DNA from: Corythucha ciliata
Taxonomy: Eukaryota > Arthropoda > Insecta > Hemiptera > Tingidae
NCBI GenBank assembly: GCA_038030265.1
Contig: CM075941.1
Coordinates: 50,941,952-51,005,951, forward strand
Length of the DNA: 64,000 nt
Direction of reading: 5' to 3'
Shown here: one piece after another, positions 47,375 to 59,625 of the stretch
How positions within the stretch are numbered: the first letter of the stretch is position 1
Layout of the letters: each line of letters opens with the position of its first letter
Made by a program: the position numbers and the translations under genes
The notes under the pieces: generated by a model
What the model was told of the DNA's origin: nothing
Seen by the model: only the letters and a program-made list of their open reading frames with translations
Databases searched by the model: none

Positions 47375-47489
47375 GTTTCAAAATGAGTTCTGTCTTAACA
47401 ACGTTTCATTAAACGACCCAAATAAAACTGATTTATTTTTAAACAATAATTGAATCATGTGGATCTAGCATCAGCTAGATCCCTATACA
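47374..47489 (-). repeat. Gypsy 5' LTR (116 bp)
   Basis: Identical to the 3' LTR by direct reading. On the minus strand it is followed at once by TGGTGCCAAGCGATG, the likely primer-binding site. Confidence 0.95.
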
Positions 47490-48690
47490 GTTAAGGCGTC
47501 AAAATTGTCCGGATCTTCGGATATTGGAGTCAGAGAACGTGAATTGAGACAAGCCTCTACGCGAGCCAGTATCGTAGCCAGTTCCTCGAAAGTTAAGGTC
47601 ACGCTTCCCACAATCCTGTGTAAATGTGTTTTCATGGATTTTACTAGGGCTTCCCATAGTCCCCCAAAATGTGGCGCATAAGGTGGAGAAAATTCCCATC
47701 TTATTCCTCTCGAAGCGCATACATCATGTATTTTGTCGGATTTGAGTGTCACGGCGATCAGACGACGTATTTCTTTGTCGGCACCCACGAAGTTCTTTCC
47801 ATTATCCGACATTATTAATGTAGGAAGTCCTCTTCTTGACACAAATCGGTGCAAGCATGCTAAAAAAAGCCTCGGTGGACAAGTCTGAAACAGGCTCAAG
47901 GTGAGCGGCTTTTGTGGCCATGCAGACAAATACCGCGATATAGGCCTTTTTGTTTGGGTGCCCTCTTTAAATTGGACGACTTGATCCAAAGGGGACCCGC
48001 AGAATCCACGCCGACGTTGCTGAAAGGTCTAGCTTCTCTAAACCTCACGGCGGGTAAATCTCCCATGGGTGGGGTATTTTTACCGGGCTTTGCCTTGAAA
48101 CAGGCCATACATTTGAATACTATAGAACGTATCATTCTCCTAGCGCATAAGATCCAGTATCTTCTTAACAGAATGCTATGGAGTGCTAAAGGTCCCAAGT
48201 GTCCGAATTCGGTGTGATAAAATCTAATTATCAACTCAGTAAGCTGAGACTTGCTCGGGAGTAGCAACGGATGTTTAGCGTCATAATCCAGTAGGGATTC
48301 TTTAATCCTTCCTCCGACTCTTATGACATTAGGATCGACAAATGGACGAATCCTTTGTAAGTGTTTGGGAAGAATTTTCCCGGATTTTATTTTCGACAGT
48401 TCGTCTTGGAACTCCAAATGTTGGACGCGACGAATCCAAAATTGAAGAGCTCGTTTAAGCTCGTGTGTCTTCAATGGCCTTTTTTCTCTTTTAACGGATG
48501 GAGTACAAATCCTAAAGCAGTAGGCAGTAACGCGCTGTAAATGCAGAAGGGACGAAGAACGAGTTAGCAGATTATCGATTGACGACGTCGCGACTAAGAG
48601 CGTAGTTTTATTTTTTGGAGCTTCCTCTTCTAGCATCGCTGGATCCGGTGGAGTCAAGATACTGATGCGGCTCTGGCCAATTTTCTTCAT
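47490..48690 (-). pseudogene. BEL1 integrase, core part, upstream of Gypsy
   Basis: Carries the zinc-binding H-x4-H..C-x2-C (FYHTEFGHLG, FKCMACFKAK), then GVDSAGPLW (first Asp), IMSDNGKNFVG (second Asp) and HFGGLWEALVKSMK (Glu), ending with LNSRSLTPISEDPDN at the Gypsy insertion. Frames switch near 48650 and again between 47900 and 47990, where the best reading lies in a third frame. Single-base indels are enough to explain both. Integrase inserts the cDNA. Confidence 0.85.
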
Positions 48691-51073
48691 TTTGTACTAG
48701 CCACTTAGGCCCCTGTAACCAAAATTCGCTACCTTTAAGCTCGTGAGGCATCATTCCCCTTGATGCTAAATCCGCCGGATTTTCTTCGGTTGATATGTGG
48801 TTCCACCATTCCTTTTTTGTGGACTCTTGTATTGCGTCGACTCTATTGGCGACAAACGTTTTCCATTGGTCTGGCGTTGATCTAATCCAGTGAAGAGTCA
48901 CCGATGAATCTGTCCAACAACAAATTCTTGTTATCTGAATTAGTGGCCTCAAAATCTGCAATATAGAAAACATCACTCGAGAGAGTAAGCATGCCGACAT
49001 TAATTCAAGTCGCGGTAGAGTAATTGTTCTCTTGATAGGCGGTAACTTGGTTTTTGCGATTAAAATGCTAGACGTCGAATCACACGGTCTCAGGGTAACC
49101 AAATAAACTACGCACCCATACCCTTTCGTAGAAGCGTCTGAAAAACCGTGAACCACAAAAGTAGGCTTCTCATTTAAACCTTGGATAGGTCGGGGAATTT
49201 TTAGTTCTTCGCCACGTTTCAGTTCACGTTTGTACCGACACCAAAAAAGAGCAATTCTGTCGGGGACCTTCTCGTCCCAATTTAGACCCATACTCCATAG
49301 CTCTTTCAAAATTTGTTTTCCAATTAGTATGACAGGCCCCAACCACCCTAACGGATCATATATTCTGGCGAGGTCAGATAGTACCCCTCTTTTTGACAGT
49401 TGGCTGTCCACTTCGCTAACTTTGTAGGTGAATGTGTCAGTCTGAGGGTCCCACATCAACCCTAAAACTTTCAAAAAGGGCGTGTCCTGGTCAAATCTAC
49501 ACCAGCTGATTGGCCTTAAGTCTTCATCTGGGATGTCTTTCAAAGCCTCTCGATAATTAGACGCCCATTTCCGCATCTTAAAGCCACCTTTATTTAACAG
49601 AGCTGATAATTCTTGTCGGAGGGATTGTGCTTCCGCGATAGAATCGCAGGATGTTAATAGGTCATCGACATAAATTTGGGCATTCAAAGCTCTTGAGGCA
49701 TGGGGAAACTGCTCCCCTTCGTCCTCCACCAACTGTTGTACTGTTCTAATCGCCAGATAAGGTGAACATTTAATTCCAAAGGTGACCGTTTGTAGTTCCA
49801 ATTCTTGAGTCGGTTGATCTTTCGAAGGTCTCCACAACAGCCGTTGAAATCGTCTATGCTCTTCATTAATTTTGATTTGCAGGAACATTTGTTTAATATC
49901 CCCAACTAATGCTACAGGGAACATCCGAAATCCAATTAATACGGCTACCACGTCTTTTTGAAGTTTTAGCCCACTCATTAGGCAGTCATTTAAAGACCTC
50001 CCGTTAGAGCTCCGAGAGGAAGCGTCATAGACTACACGAATTTCAGATGACTCTCCTTCCTTTTTTACGGCGTGATGAGGCAAATAATAAGCCGAAGAAC
50101 TCTCGTCCGGTAAATTTTCAGCTATTTTGATGACACCGTTATCTTGTAACTGTTGAATGTTGGCACAATATTCGTTTTGAAAAGACGGTTCTCTTGCGAA
50201 TCTTCTTTCTAGAGCATGGAGACGTTCAAGAGCTCTTTTTTTAGACTCGCCCAATTCTGGCTCATTTTTCTTAAACAACAATGGAACTGAATAACGTCCA
50301 TCAGCGAGACGACGATGATATGATCTGAAGATATTCTCGGCTAACAGCTCTTCTGGGGAGTGAAACCTTTTAACGGGAAAGTTTTCAATTTCCCAAAAAG
50401 AATGAACCATTTGTTCTAGTGATACGTTCAAAACGACAGGAGGGGGGTTGAAGTCCACAGTGGTGAGAGCGCAACTTGGTGACGAAACTGCCCCGACAGG
50501 TCCAAAGATAACCCATCCCAACGTTGTCTCTAGAGCCATGGGCGTACCGGGTTCTCCCTTCAGGGAACCTGGTCGAACGAGAAAATGTAAAATGTCTGCG
50601 CCCAAAAGAATGTCGATCGGACGAGCGACTCCGAACGAAGGGTCAGCTAAGTTCAAATCAAGTACATGTTCCCAAGTATTCGAAGTTACAGCCGGTAAAT
50701 TTCCGGTAATTTCCTCCACGACGTAAGCAGAAACGTCGTATATTGGCTTTGATTTTCCTGCGGGAGAAAATTTTAAATCAACAATTTTTGTAATAGGGTG
50801 CACCATGTTAGCTAGTCCTCGAATTGGAGTTTGAACCGCACTGAACGGGAGATCGCATGTGGTGGTTAGGTTGGCTGTTATCAGTGAACACTGGCTCCCC
50901 GTGTCCAGAACGGCTCGAGCAACTGAACGCTCTCCTTGGCGGTTGAACACTGTAATGAGCGCGGTGGGTAAAAACACCAATGAATTGGAGCAGTCATTCC
51001 TTAGGTGTAGGGCAGAGCTTCCCTTTGAATGGTGAGGGGGGGCTGCTGGAGCGCTAAAATACCCCTTTTTGTC
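48608..51073 (-). pseudogene. BEL1 protease, reverse transcriptase and RNase H
   Basis: Aspartic protease with AVLDTGSQCSLI and later IDILLGADI; a long connector; RT with VVYDASSRSSNGRSLND, LVGDIKQMFLQI, VTFGIKCSPYLA and catalytic IYVDDLLTSC; then LGLMWDPQTD and YDPLGWLGPV, and RNase H with HGFSDASTKGYG, PRLELMSACLL, CCWTDSSVTLHWI and NPADLASRG. It is the hallmark order of BEL/Pao. The frame is open 31 codons above the first ATG at 50980, up to a TAG shared in phase with gag. About 790 residues are intact, the best preserved ORF in the window. Confidence 0.92.
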
Positions 51074-52428
51074 CTAGGACCGCTCTGTTAATTCGGTTGA
51101 CCGCCCATGAAAATGTAAAAGTGTGTGGTGATTTCCTTTAAATACCGAACAACAATTGCTGCTGGAACACTTAGACGAGGCGTGACTACCCGATAGACAG
51201 ACGACACAAGCCCTAATTCGCTTGATGGCGTGAAACCTTTCTCGGGACTGTAGTTCTAAAAATTTACGACATTCCTCAATTTTATGGTTTTGTTTGCACA
51301 AAGGCAAGAAATAGTCTGTTCCGAAGTCAGCAAAACCTTTTTTGGCGAAGATCTCCACCTGTTAGCTTCTTGGTTCGGTATCTTAATCTGAACTGGGGTT
51401 CTTTTTCCGTAAATTTCCGCAGCCTGGACGCTCTTAGCCCGTTTTTCTAGAAAACTCAACAATTCAGCAAATGTGGGCTCGTTGTTCTCAACCGAATTCT
51501 CAAATAACTCCCTTGTCGCATCGTCAACCTTCTTTAGAATAAGATCAATTAAAATAAAACTCCAGCTTTCGACCGGGTGCCCCAAGGACTTGAGGGCGTC
51601 GAGATTTGATGAAACACTTAGAACCAGGTCCGACAGTTGGGACGTTTTGAACACCACTGGGTGCTTGACAATATTATTCCAGTAACGTGTGGAAATCAGA
51701 CGTTTATCGTCGTAGGTTTTTAGCAGGATTTGCCAAGCAATTTCAAGATTTTCCGGGCACAACGTCAAGCGTTGTATTTTTAGTAACGGTTCACCGGAAA
51801 GTGAGCTTCTTAAGTAATGTAATTTCATTATAGGGGATAAATGTGTATTTCCCATGATTAGTGACAAAAACAGCGACTTAAAATTTAACCAATTGTCGTC
51901 TTTAGAGTTACTGAAACACGGAACGTCGATGCTTGGAAGGCGGACAGAAGAAGCCGACGAAGAGTGATGAATGTTCGATAAGGGTTGGGAAACAGCGGCG
52001 TCATCATCTAGTACCAGAGCGTCAGTGCGACCTATGTCGGCTACGAGCATTTCGGCTGTATTGACTTGAGCCACTTCTTTATCGGTAGCCTCTTCACAAG
52101 ACATCAAGTCCGAGTGACTTGAAGTGGACGAGCGTGAACCCCTTGTCCCGTTTCGGAGGGCTGCTTCTGCTTTGAAGACGAGGGTAAGATAATGCTCGCA
52201 CTCTGTCATGATGACACTATCCGAAATACCTTCGGGGCGGTGATCTCTACCGAACAGCTCTAAGAATAAATTTTCTAAGACCTTTTTGTTTTCTACTATT
52301 TCAGAAATTTCGATTAAATGCGGCTCCTCTAATTCTCCAACAGACATTAAAGTTTCTGAACGCGCTGTTACTAATTTAGTTCTCATGTAATCTATTTTAA
52401 ACCTCGCTTCAGGAGTTGAATGGGCCAT
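51074..52428 (-). pseudogene. BEL1 gag
   Basis: Starts at the ATG at 52428. The N-terminal part is helical, followed by LPSIDVPCFSNSKDDNWLNFKSLF (DUF1759-type gag core), HYLRSSLSGEPL and DDKRLISTRYW. The frame shifts near 51300; the other frame carries the Cys/His knuckles (LCKQNHKIEEC, CVVCLSGSHASSKC) and ends at a TAG (51074-51076) that is in phase with the protease frame. In intact BEL elements gag and pol are one polyprotein, so the shift and the TAG are most likely lesions or sequence errors. Confidence 0.85.
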
Positions 52429-52771
52429 TTTACCAGAGTAAACACTTGAATTAGATAAAACTAAAATAAACGCTTAAAATCAGCTAAAGTTGAACGTAAA
52501 CAGAACGTAAGAACTAGTAAAGAACTATATCAAGAACGATATTACAATTAATGAACGAAATTTTACAAACTACCGCCAAATAGCTAAATGATTCGTGACG
52601 TCAGAGAATGAACAAAGAACTGTTCGTTGACTAGCGCGAGGAGAGTAACCCCCTTTTCCGCGAAGTGGCCAGAAAAATCACGGCGTTTAACCTTATGATA
52701 AAGTAAATCTGAGTCGAAATTTATGCACTAAACTACTTATGGGTAAAAATATCCGTACACGGAGGACCAAA
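52429..52771 (-). promoter_or_regulatory. BEL1 leader and primer-binding site
   Basis: Minus-strand leader between LTR and gag. TGGTCCTCCGTGTACGG begins two bases after the LTR (52753-52769 complement) and fits a tRNA primer-binding site; which tRNA is not determined. Confidence 0.6.
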
Positions 52772-53426
52772 TGTTATTTACATATTTATTTTAATTAAAG
52801 AATGGAAAAACGTAGAATATGGTTTATTTTTTATGAAATATAAAAAGGGAATTATTTACAATCCGGTTTTGAACTGTACGTCGCCGGAACTAGCCCTCAA
52901 GCTATTAATAATAGGAAAATTAGGCTGGTGGAAGCAGAAAAGGGAGGATATAATCGGGCGAGGTACTTACTAACTCCCCAAAGTCCACGATGCTTCCTCT
53001 TCGCCTAGGGTGGCCAACGCCGCGCCGTTCCTTTCTTCCTTTGTCAGAATCCCCGGTCTATCGACTCTATTTTAAGGAGAGGACGATCAATCCGTCGACG
53101 ACTATTATTGGAGGAAAAGGAAAAATGACAAAATTTAAGACACAAACTTAAAACTGGCAATGAGAACGAAACTCAGGAGGACTCACAAAGGCAGTCGCCA
53201 TATCGAATACAGTTTTTTTTCTTAGCGGGAGTCATACCTCGCCCATCGAGAGTTAAAAAAGAGAGGGATTTTTTGGCGGAAGCTTGAGGGCCATCGATTG
53301 TTTAAATTAAAGTTATGGAATTCAAACGAACAACTTTTGTAACTAATTTAGAAAACAAATTTAAACCTCACTATATAAACATGAACTATACAAAATTACC
53401 ATAAAATTAACGATTAAGACTGAACA
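52772..53426 (-). repeat. BEL1 5' LTR
   Basis: 655 bases, the same length as the 3' LTR, with about six differences (near 52928, 52978, 53077, 53215, 53369 and 53411). Confidence 0.9.
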
Positions 53427-53579
53427 ACGATTATTAATTATTTTCACAATCAAATCAAAAAACAGTTCGCGAGGGAAGAGAAAAAAGGTAGTTCAGAAAA
53501 AAAAGGGAAAAACATGTGTGTCGCCTTTTTCTTTTTTAAGATGGGCTTTTGTTTTAATGTTTTCTGGCGGTCCTCAACA
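53427..53579 (-). repeat. BEL2 3' LTR, proximal piece
   Basis: Complement starts TGTTGAGGACCGCC next to a purine tract and ends at the BEL1 insertion. Together with 42745-42772 it forms one short LTR. Confidence 0.55.
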
Positions 53580-53716
53580 TTCTCCCACCTAAGTTAAACA
53601 AAGTTCACGACTTTAACTTAAAGTAAAACATTTAAAACGACACAACGCAACAAATGGCACGTGAAACATGAAAGCAATAATTTGCGCATGCTGAATACTT
53701 GTCCAGGAGTCCAACT

Positions 53717-54430
53717 TCATAAGTCCAGTCGCACCGGAGGCCGGACTTTACATACATCCGCATTTTTAGAACCGTCGAACAAGATTCCGGAGCCGGCATC
53801 GTCTGTTACGGGATCAGTGTCGGTGTCCAGCGATGGAGCAGGTTGTGTTGGAGTGTCCTCTGAAGGTTGTCGGCTGGATATTTCGAGGAGGTACACTCTT
53901 TGGATAGGACGTAAAATTTCACCCGTTTTCGTTAGAACCTTCACCAGACGCACCCTTCTGTCACTTCCCGGAAATAATTCAATAACTCGTCCCAACGGCC
54001 ACTCGATTCTTTTTTTGTTATCGCTTCCGACCAACACAAGGTCACCAGTCTTGACTTCTCTCGATTTCGATGACGAACTATGGTCTTTGGCTGGTCTAAG
54101 AAGACCGAGATACTCCAACCGAAACCTGTACCTTATTCGTCGTCTAAGGCTCTTTCCGTCCACGGCGTCAAGATCTGGTACTCCTTCCGACGACGCCTCC
54201 AACAAAAATAACTTTGGCGTCAATGGCATTAAATCTTGAGGATCTTCCGAGAGATACGTCAGTGGTCGCGAATTGACGATGGCCTTCACCTCACATAAAA
54301 GTGTATCAAATTCCTCCCTCGTAAGGCAGGCTTTTCCCAAAGCCCGTTTCAGCAAGTCTTTGATAGTTCTCACCATCCTCTCCCAAACCCCCCCCCCCAC
54401 CACGACGCTGTTGGGGGGTTGAATCGCCAC
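53717..54430 (-). pseudogene. BEL2 integrase C-terminal part
   Basis: Begins at the catalytic Glu region (VWERMVRTIKDLLKRAL), then VNSRPLTYLSEDPQDLMPLTP, YLGLLRP, GDLVLVGSDNKKRIEWPLGRV and VYLLEIS. A run of G (complement of 54388-54399) causes the frame break from the upstream integrase core. 53580-53716 is non-coding 3' sequence. The tail is acidic and Thr/Pro-rich. Confidence 0.8.
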
Positions 54431-54447
54431 ACGATGCGCTCAACATT

Positions 54448-55784
54448 TCAAATATTACATAAATTAGTCCGATCCAATTCTTGTAGTGCGTTGAACGCTC
54501 CACGGAAGTTTGTGCCGTGGTCACACATTACGACTGAGGGTCGACCTCTACGAGCCACGAAACGTCGAAAAGACATCAAGAACGCTTCTGTCGATAAAGA
54601 ATCCACCAGTTCCAGATGTACGGCTCTTATAACGGCGCAGGTAAATATGCATACCCAAGACTTGCATCCTGAGCGCAAGTAAATGGGACCGCAAAGGTCG
54701 ATTCCAACCACCTCGAATGGACGTGCGTCTCTCACTCTGTATCTTGGTAACGCTGGTTCTTCCATTTGACAACTACGACTGGAGTGTCTTTGACACCTGA
54801 CACATTCCTTTACGATCTTCCTAGTTATTTTCCTTGAACCGATGACCCAATATTTTTCTCGTAGAAATGCCATGAGCCCCTGTGACCCAACGTGTATATT
54901 CTTCAAGTGCATTTCTTTTATCATCAAGGACACTACTGGACTGTCCTTGGAGAGGATGACATGTGTCAGAAACGTATTTGCATCAGGACGGTTAGTCAAC
55001 CGCGTTCTAAATCGTATCAACCCGTACTCGTCAACAAAAGGATTGAAATTCGAGATTTTTGTGTCGTCGATTCCGGTGAATTCACTTTTTTGCGTCATGA
55101 TCCAGATGCACGTCTCAGCCTGATCCAAATCATTTTTAGAGAGCTCCCCGACGATCTTATTATTCTTCGTCCGACAGTTGATTGAAAATCGCCTAACCCA
55201 AGCTACGAGTCGGACGATCCTAGAAAAACTCGAAAACTTCCTACAAAATTCGTCGATCCCAATTCCGTCGATATTGGTCGTTAAGACCACTGCTTTGCGT
55301 CGTTCTTTGACGATCTCTTCCTCTTGGTACGACACTATGGATTTGGGCCACTCATTTTCTGGTTGACGTAACCACGCGGGTCCCTCCCACCATCGGGATG
55401 CAACTAGTTCCTTTGGCGTACAGCCTCTTGTGGGCAGGTCAGCAGGATTTGATTCGCCCACCACGTGTCTCCATTTTTCAACGGGAGTTAGTTTTCGAAT
55501 CTCTTCTACTCGATTCCGTACAAAGACGTTCCATGGCTCTTTTCACTGAACCCACGCAAGGACGGTAGTAGAATCTGACCACAGGTGTACGTCGTCGACG
55601 TTCAAAGTTAATGCTTCCTTTACGGTGCTAAAATGTCTGGCCCCAATAGTAGCACCTAAAAGTTCCAATCGAGGGATTGTTATATCTCGCGACGGACTAA
55701 CCCGTGTTCTAGCTGCTAACAGACTGACTTTGACACTAGTGGCTTTTTCGACTCTTGCAAAAATTACAGCGGCGTACGCTACTG
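54448..55784 (-). pseudogene. BEL2 RNase H end and integrase core
   Basis: On the minus strand 55784-55480 encodes TVAYAAVIFARVEK, ITIPRLELLGATIGA and LWSDSTTVLAWV, the RNase H part; a TGA near 55546 follows. Then ESNPADLPTRG, the zinc-binding segment (MHLKNIHVGSQGL, VKECVRCQRH), VVGIDLCGPIYL with the first Asp and VMCDHGTNFRG with the second. It ends at a stop at 54448, before the G-run break. The order is that of BEL/Pao pol. Confidence 0.85.
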
Positions 55785-58162
55785 TACTGCCGATGAAGAG
55801 CGTACCAAAGCCAATGAAGAAAGAGGTGGACGAGGAGCGGAGGCCCCCTCCAAAAAACCCCGGGCCGGGGATAGACCAAACCCCTCACACAGGCGCACTT
55901 GAAGCGAAACAGAGTCGAACCCTTTTCATCGAGAGGTCCGCCGGGTCTTCTGAGTCACCCACTGGCGGGGCCTGTCAAAGACGTCTTTCGCGTGAGGCGG
56001 AAGGCCTCCACTGCTCTTGTTTAGAGGGGGAACGAGTGTGAGGGAGTGAGAGTTGAAAAACACGCGCCTGGCTCCGAGCCCTCGCTTCAATTTCCCTTCT
56101 CACTCTAGTTTTTCAGTCTATCTCCGTCGCTATGACGTCTCTTCGCCAAGAAGATAACTATAGACATACAGAGGGCTGGGCCCCCGGAAAAGAAGAAGCG
56201 GGTATAGTTCGTTCGGAAGGAGCCACCGCCCTTATGAGGCCACCTCCGCTCTTAACTGACCGTAACGAAAAGCCAAATATAAAACTCTGCCCAAGGAAGT
56301 CGTGATTTTTTTCTTTTCAAACAATCTGAAGACCTCAGTAAGACTATGGGTGTACGGTGGGGAGGGGTAATCTCCATAATCAAGCAGTTCGTCGCATTGT
56401 TTAGTACAAACAAGAGGAACTATCGAACAAGGAATATTTTAATAGCGTTTCTATGAAGTTTTAATCACGCTCAATGAACGCAATCCTTCGAATGAATAAC
56501 GTCATACTTCGATGAATCTTCTAGTCTCGAAGATAAAATAAACAAATAAAATTCAACGAATCACCAATTGCACGCAGAAGCTCTGAAAGCGTCACGTTTT
56601 CCCAACGATTTGAAAATGTGTACAATTCAAAATATTCAACGATTATTTCAGTTTGTTTGTCGATAAAATTATCAAATTGCGGCGTCACTTCTGCGTAAAA
56701 AGTCGGTAAAACTCTTTGGGTACCTACCTAGTTTTCTATAAGGAATTTGTGACGGCATCACAACGCAAGTCGGAAAATATAACAATTTGTCCTCCAGAAA
56801 CTGACAGTTTTCCTTTAGACACTCATCCCTCTAACTCAATTCTAACACCAGGATGGGTCCCGAAAGGGTAAATTCAACCAAAAAATTGTTAATTCTGTTC
56901 AACAAATAGGAACTTTCACAGAAATAACCAATTTCTTTTGAAAAACTATAATTATCCTGTCCAGAAGGCAGATGCTGGGAATTTCACCACAGGAGGGATT
57001 CAGGGAAAAATTACCATTTCTTAGGGTTCCATAAACCCCTGAACCTGGTGAATCGAGGGCCAATTTCAAGACTTTAAGACAGAAAATTCCGCTGACAAGC
57101 CAATTTCGGTGCAAAACCTGAAGGTTTTAGTCCGAGGAAAGTCTAAGGATGCACCGACAGCTAGCCAGCTGCTTCAGTGTTTGAGAAGTTAATTTTTTAA
57201 AGGTGAAATTGACAAGCATTTGAGCTATGCGAACTTATAGACGCTGGTTGGCCCTGGGCCCTGACTCATCGGTTTATGTGTGGTGGGTAGTTTCGTGGCA
57301 ACCACAAAAAGAGGTTCTTTGTGGTTCGAGCGTCTTTTTTTCGTGGTTGGAGTTCTATCGTGGCGGGGGAGTGCGACACGGGAGGCGGCGAAATGTATTC
57401 TCACCTCCTCCTCAATTATCCTATTCGCCTAATTTATTGAATAATACACAAGCACTTTTCCAACTTCATAGTTCGTCCTGATACCTGATCAGCTTTACCT
57501 TTCCCTCACATTTTTAACCTTTCTTTCGTTATTCGCCCCCACCCCATTACCATTTTTCCCATCTCTATATTATGGAGGTGTCTGAGGTGACGGTCAAACT
57601 GCATAAAACCATCACGCCTGTATCGCGTGGTTGCGGGCCTTATTTCCCGGCCCGTCAGTGAGGCACATCGTGGCAACGCGCCCTCTAGGGCATAAAGCCA
57701 GGGGCAGGAAGAAGGCACAATCATGGGGTCATATTCATCAGAAACACCGGGGAAAATGCCACAAACGTGGTTGCTACGACGGGATAAAGTTATTTCTTAT
57801 TCGGAGTCCTTGGATCCCGTTTGCGGCACTTTTCCCCCGACCGGTCGGTCCTTTTTGTGGTTTGAAGTCTTTTGCGAACGGAGTGTTTTTTGCTTTGAGG
57901 TTTTCTGTAATTGGAGCTTTTTGTGGTATTGTGGTTGGAGCAAAAGACGTGGATAGAATATTAGGGTCCAGGGATGGAACCTTTCAAAGACACCGCCCCC
58001 CCCCCCTTCAAGAGTATAAATATCTCGCTATAGTGCCAAATATTTTAAATCACTGCAAAAGAGGCCCAACCACAGCAAATCTCAAAAACACAACAAAGCT
58101 TCAAGCACAGCAAATCTCCAACCACGAAAACCTTAATCACAGTATAACGCTCCAACCACAGC

Positions 58163-59625
58163 TAGGGTGACCAGGCGTCCTACGTTTCCCAGTCATGTCC
58201 TACTTTTTAGAGCGTTCGGGGACGAACGGGCTCATTTTTTCAGGTGTCCAGGGAGAGGTCAAAAGTGTCCTCTTGTTTGTCTTATTTTTTCGACTTAACT
58301 TATAACGTCTGGTGGGTCTGAAGCTTCGAACAAAGCTGTGGGGCTTGGCCGAAACTTCTTCTGTCTAGTTTTAGCTATCACGGTTCTTATCCGTCACGTT
58401 CTCAGGAAGATGTTCCATAACCAAATGTTTCAAATTTGGCACCAATGTCACGGAATTTGTAATTTTCTATCCCAAATTTCGTAGATTTTCAAGCTTTTAA
58501 AAATGAATTTCGTGGGGTTCGCCAATTAAAAAACCAATTTTCGTAAGTTTTCCTCTTTCATAAACAATTTATGCGGAATTTCGTGGGCTTGGCTCGTTTA
58601 GCCCAAATCAAGAATCAATTTGCTTGATCAGAACCCAAATTTCGTGGCTTCAGCTGTTTAGAAGATCAGTTTTGCAGGTACGGTTAATTTAGGACTAATT
58701 TGGATGAAAACTAACTTTGGAACAACAAATTATATGTTTTCGCGCTACTGTGGCTAAAATGTCATTTTAGCCACTGTTTTGGAGAGAAAACAGCTGTCTA
58801 AAGTTGCATTTTAGCCACTGTTTTGAGAGTAAGCAAAACTGAGGTTATTAGATTGTTTCACCGCGGCTTTCTCAGCCTTTTCATTTCTCAGTGAGTGAGA
58901 TCTGAGGTGTCGACGTCATGAAAGGTGTTCGCGACGATGGAGGAATTCGTCCTTCACTTTTTTGTCACTGTCCCAATGGGCGAAGGACGAGTTCGCAACT
59001 TTCTGCTAAAAAGTCGTCTGGCAACGCACGAAAAATAGCGTACACAACTCGTGGAAAAGTGGATTTTACCTGCTCGTGTTTTTTTAGGGAACGTACGTTC
59101 ACTAAAAAAAACTCGCAGGTAAAATCACACATTATCCACTCGTTGCATAATATACTGTACTTGGCGTTTTCGTCCTACAGTTTTGTATTCAAGTATTTTC
59201 AACTCAGGACCTTAAAAATCCAATTTAACGGACTTGTGAAATTTCCTGCCTCAATTTTGCGGATTTTCACGCTTTTAAAAACCAAATTTCGTGAGGTTTT
59301 ACTCTTATAAAACCAGTTTCGCAGGTGAATTAGCTAATTCGAAAAATTAATTCAATTCTTTCAAAAACCTAATTCCCGAATTCGGCTTTATCATGCGAAA
59401 CCCTTAGGACCTTAGAAATCCCAAGTTTTAAGGATTTTCGCTCTTTCAAACCGAAATTTTGCAGATTTAGCTTTTTTAAACCGAGTGATTAACAATTTTA
59501 ACATTGAACTGAGTTTTTTAAGCGTCCTACTGTTGTGTCCTACATTTTGTCACAAGCGTCCTACTTTTGTCCTACTTTATCGTGTCAGGCGTCCTCGGAA
59601 ACTACCGTTACATCTGGTCACCCTA
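58163..59625. mobile_element. Element with GGGTGACCAG inverted ends, TA-flanked
   Basis: Left TAGGGTGACCAGGCGTCCTA, right in reverse complement TTAGGGTGACCAGATGT, with GAGGACGCCTG and GTAGGAC blocks also mirrored. It splits the AACCACAGC array, so it is an insertion there. Inside are B/D-type degenerate phrases (CAAATTTCGTGGG) at 58430-58700 and 59215-59480 and a large palindrome. No transposase. The superfamily (Tc1/mariner with TA or another) is not certain. Confidence 0.6.
59044..59146. repeat. About 50-bp-arm palindrome
   Basis: Centre AACGTACGTT at 59090-59099. Arms are near-complementary for about 50 bases each, including TTTTACCTGC and GCAGGTAAAA and a facing T/A run. It could fold into a long hairpin in RNA. 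Confidence 0.75.

Larger units (their letters stand above)
43870..47489 (-). mobile_element. Gypsy-type LTR retrotransposon, gag-protease deleted (3.6 kb)
   Basis: Two identical 116-base LTRs and an exact GTTAA duplication (43865-43869, 47490-47494). Encodes a gag stub, RT, RNase H and integrase on the minus strand; most of gag and the protease active site are missing. A purine tract GAAGGAGGGGAAA precedes the 3' LTR at 43986-43998. Integration into BEL1 is very recent by LTR identity. The minimal LTR length is unusual for Gypsy elements, which commonly have LTRs of several hundred bases. Confidence 0.95.
42773..53426 (-). mobile_element. BEL1: young BEL/Pao retrotransposon with two LTRs
   Basis: Two 655-base LTRs bound a minus-strand gag-pro-RT-RNase H-integrase. 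The LTRs differ at only about six places by eye. Flanks are CCGAT (42768-42772) and ACGAT (53427-53431), a 5-bp duplication with one change. Its integrase is interrupted by a Gypsy element. Despite its youth, the frame has several single-base breaks. Confidence 0.9.
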
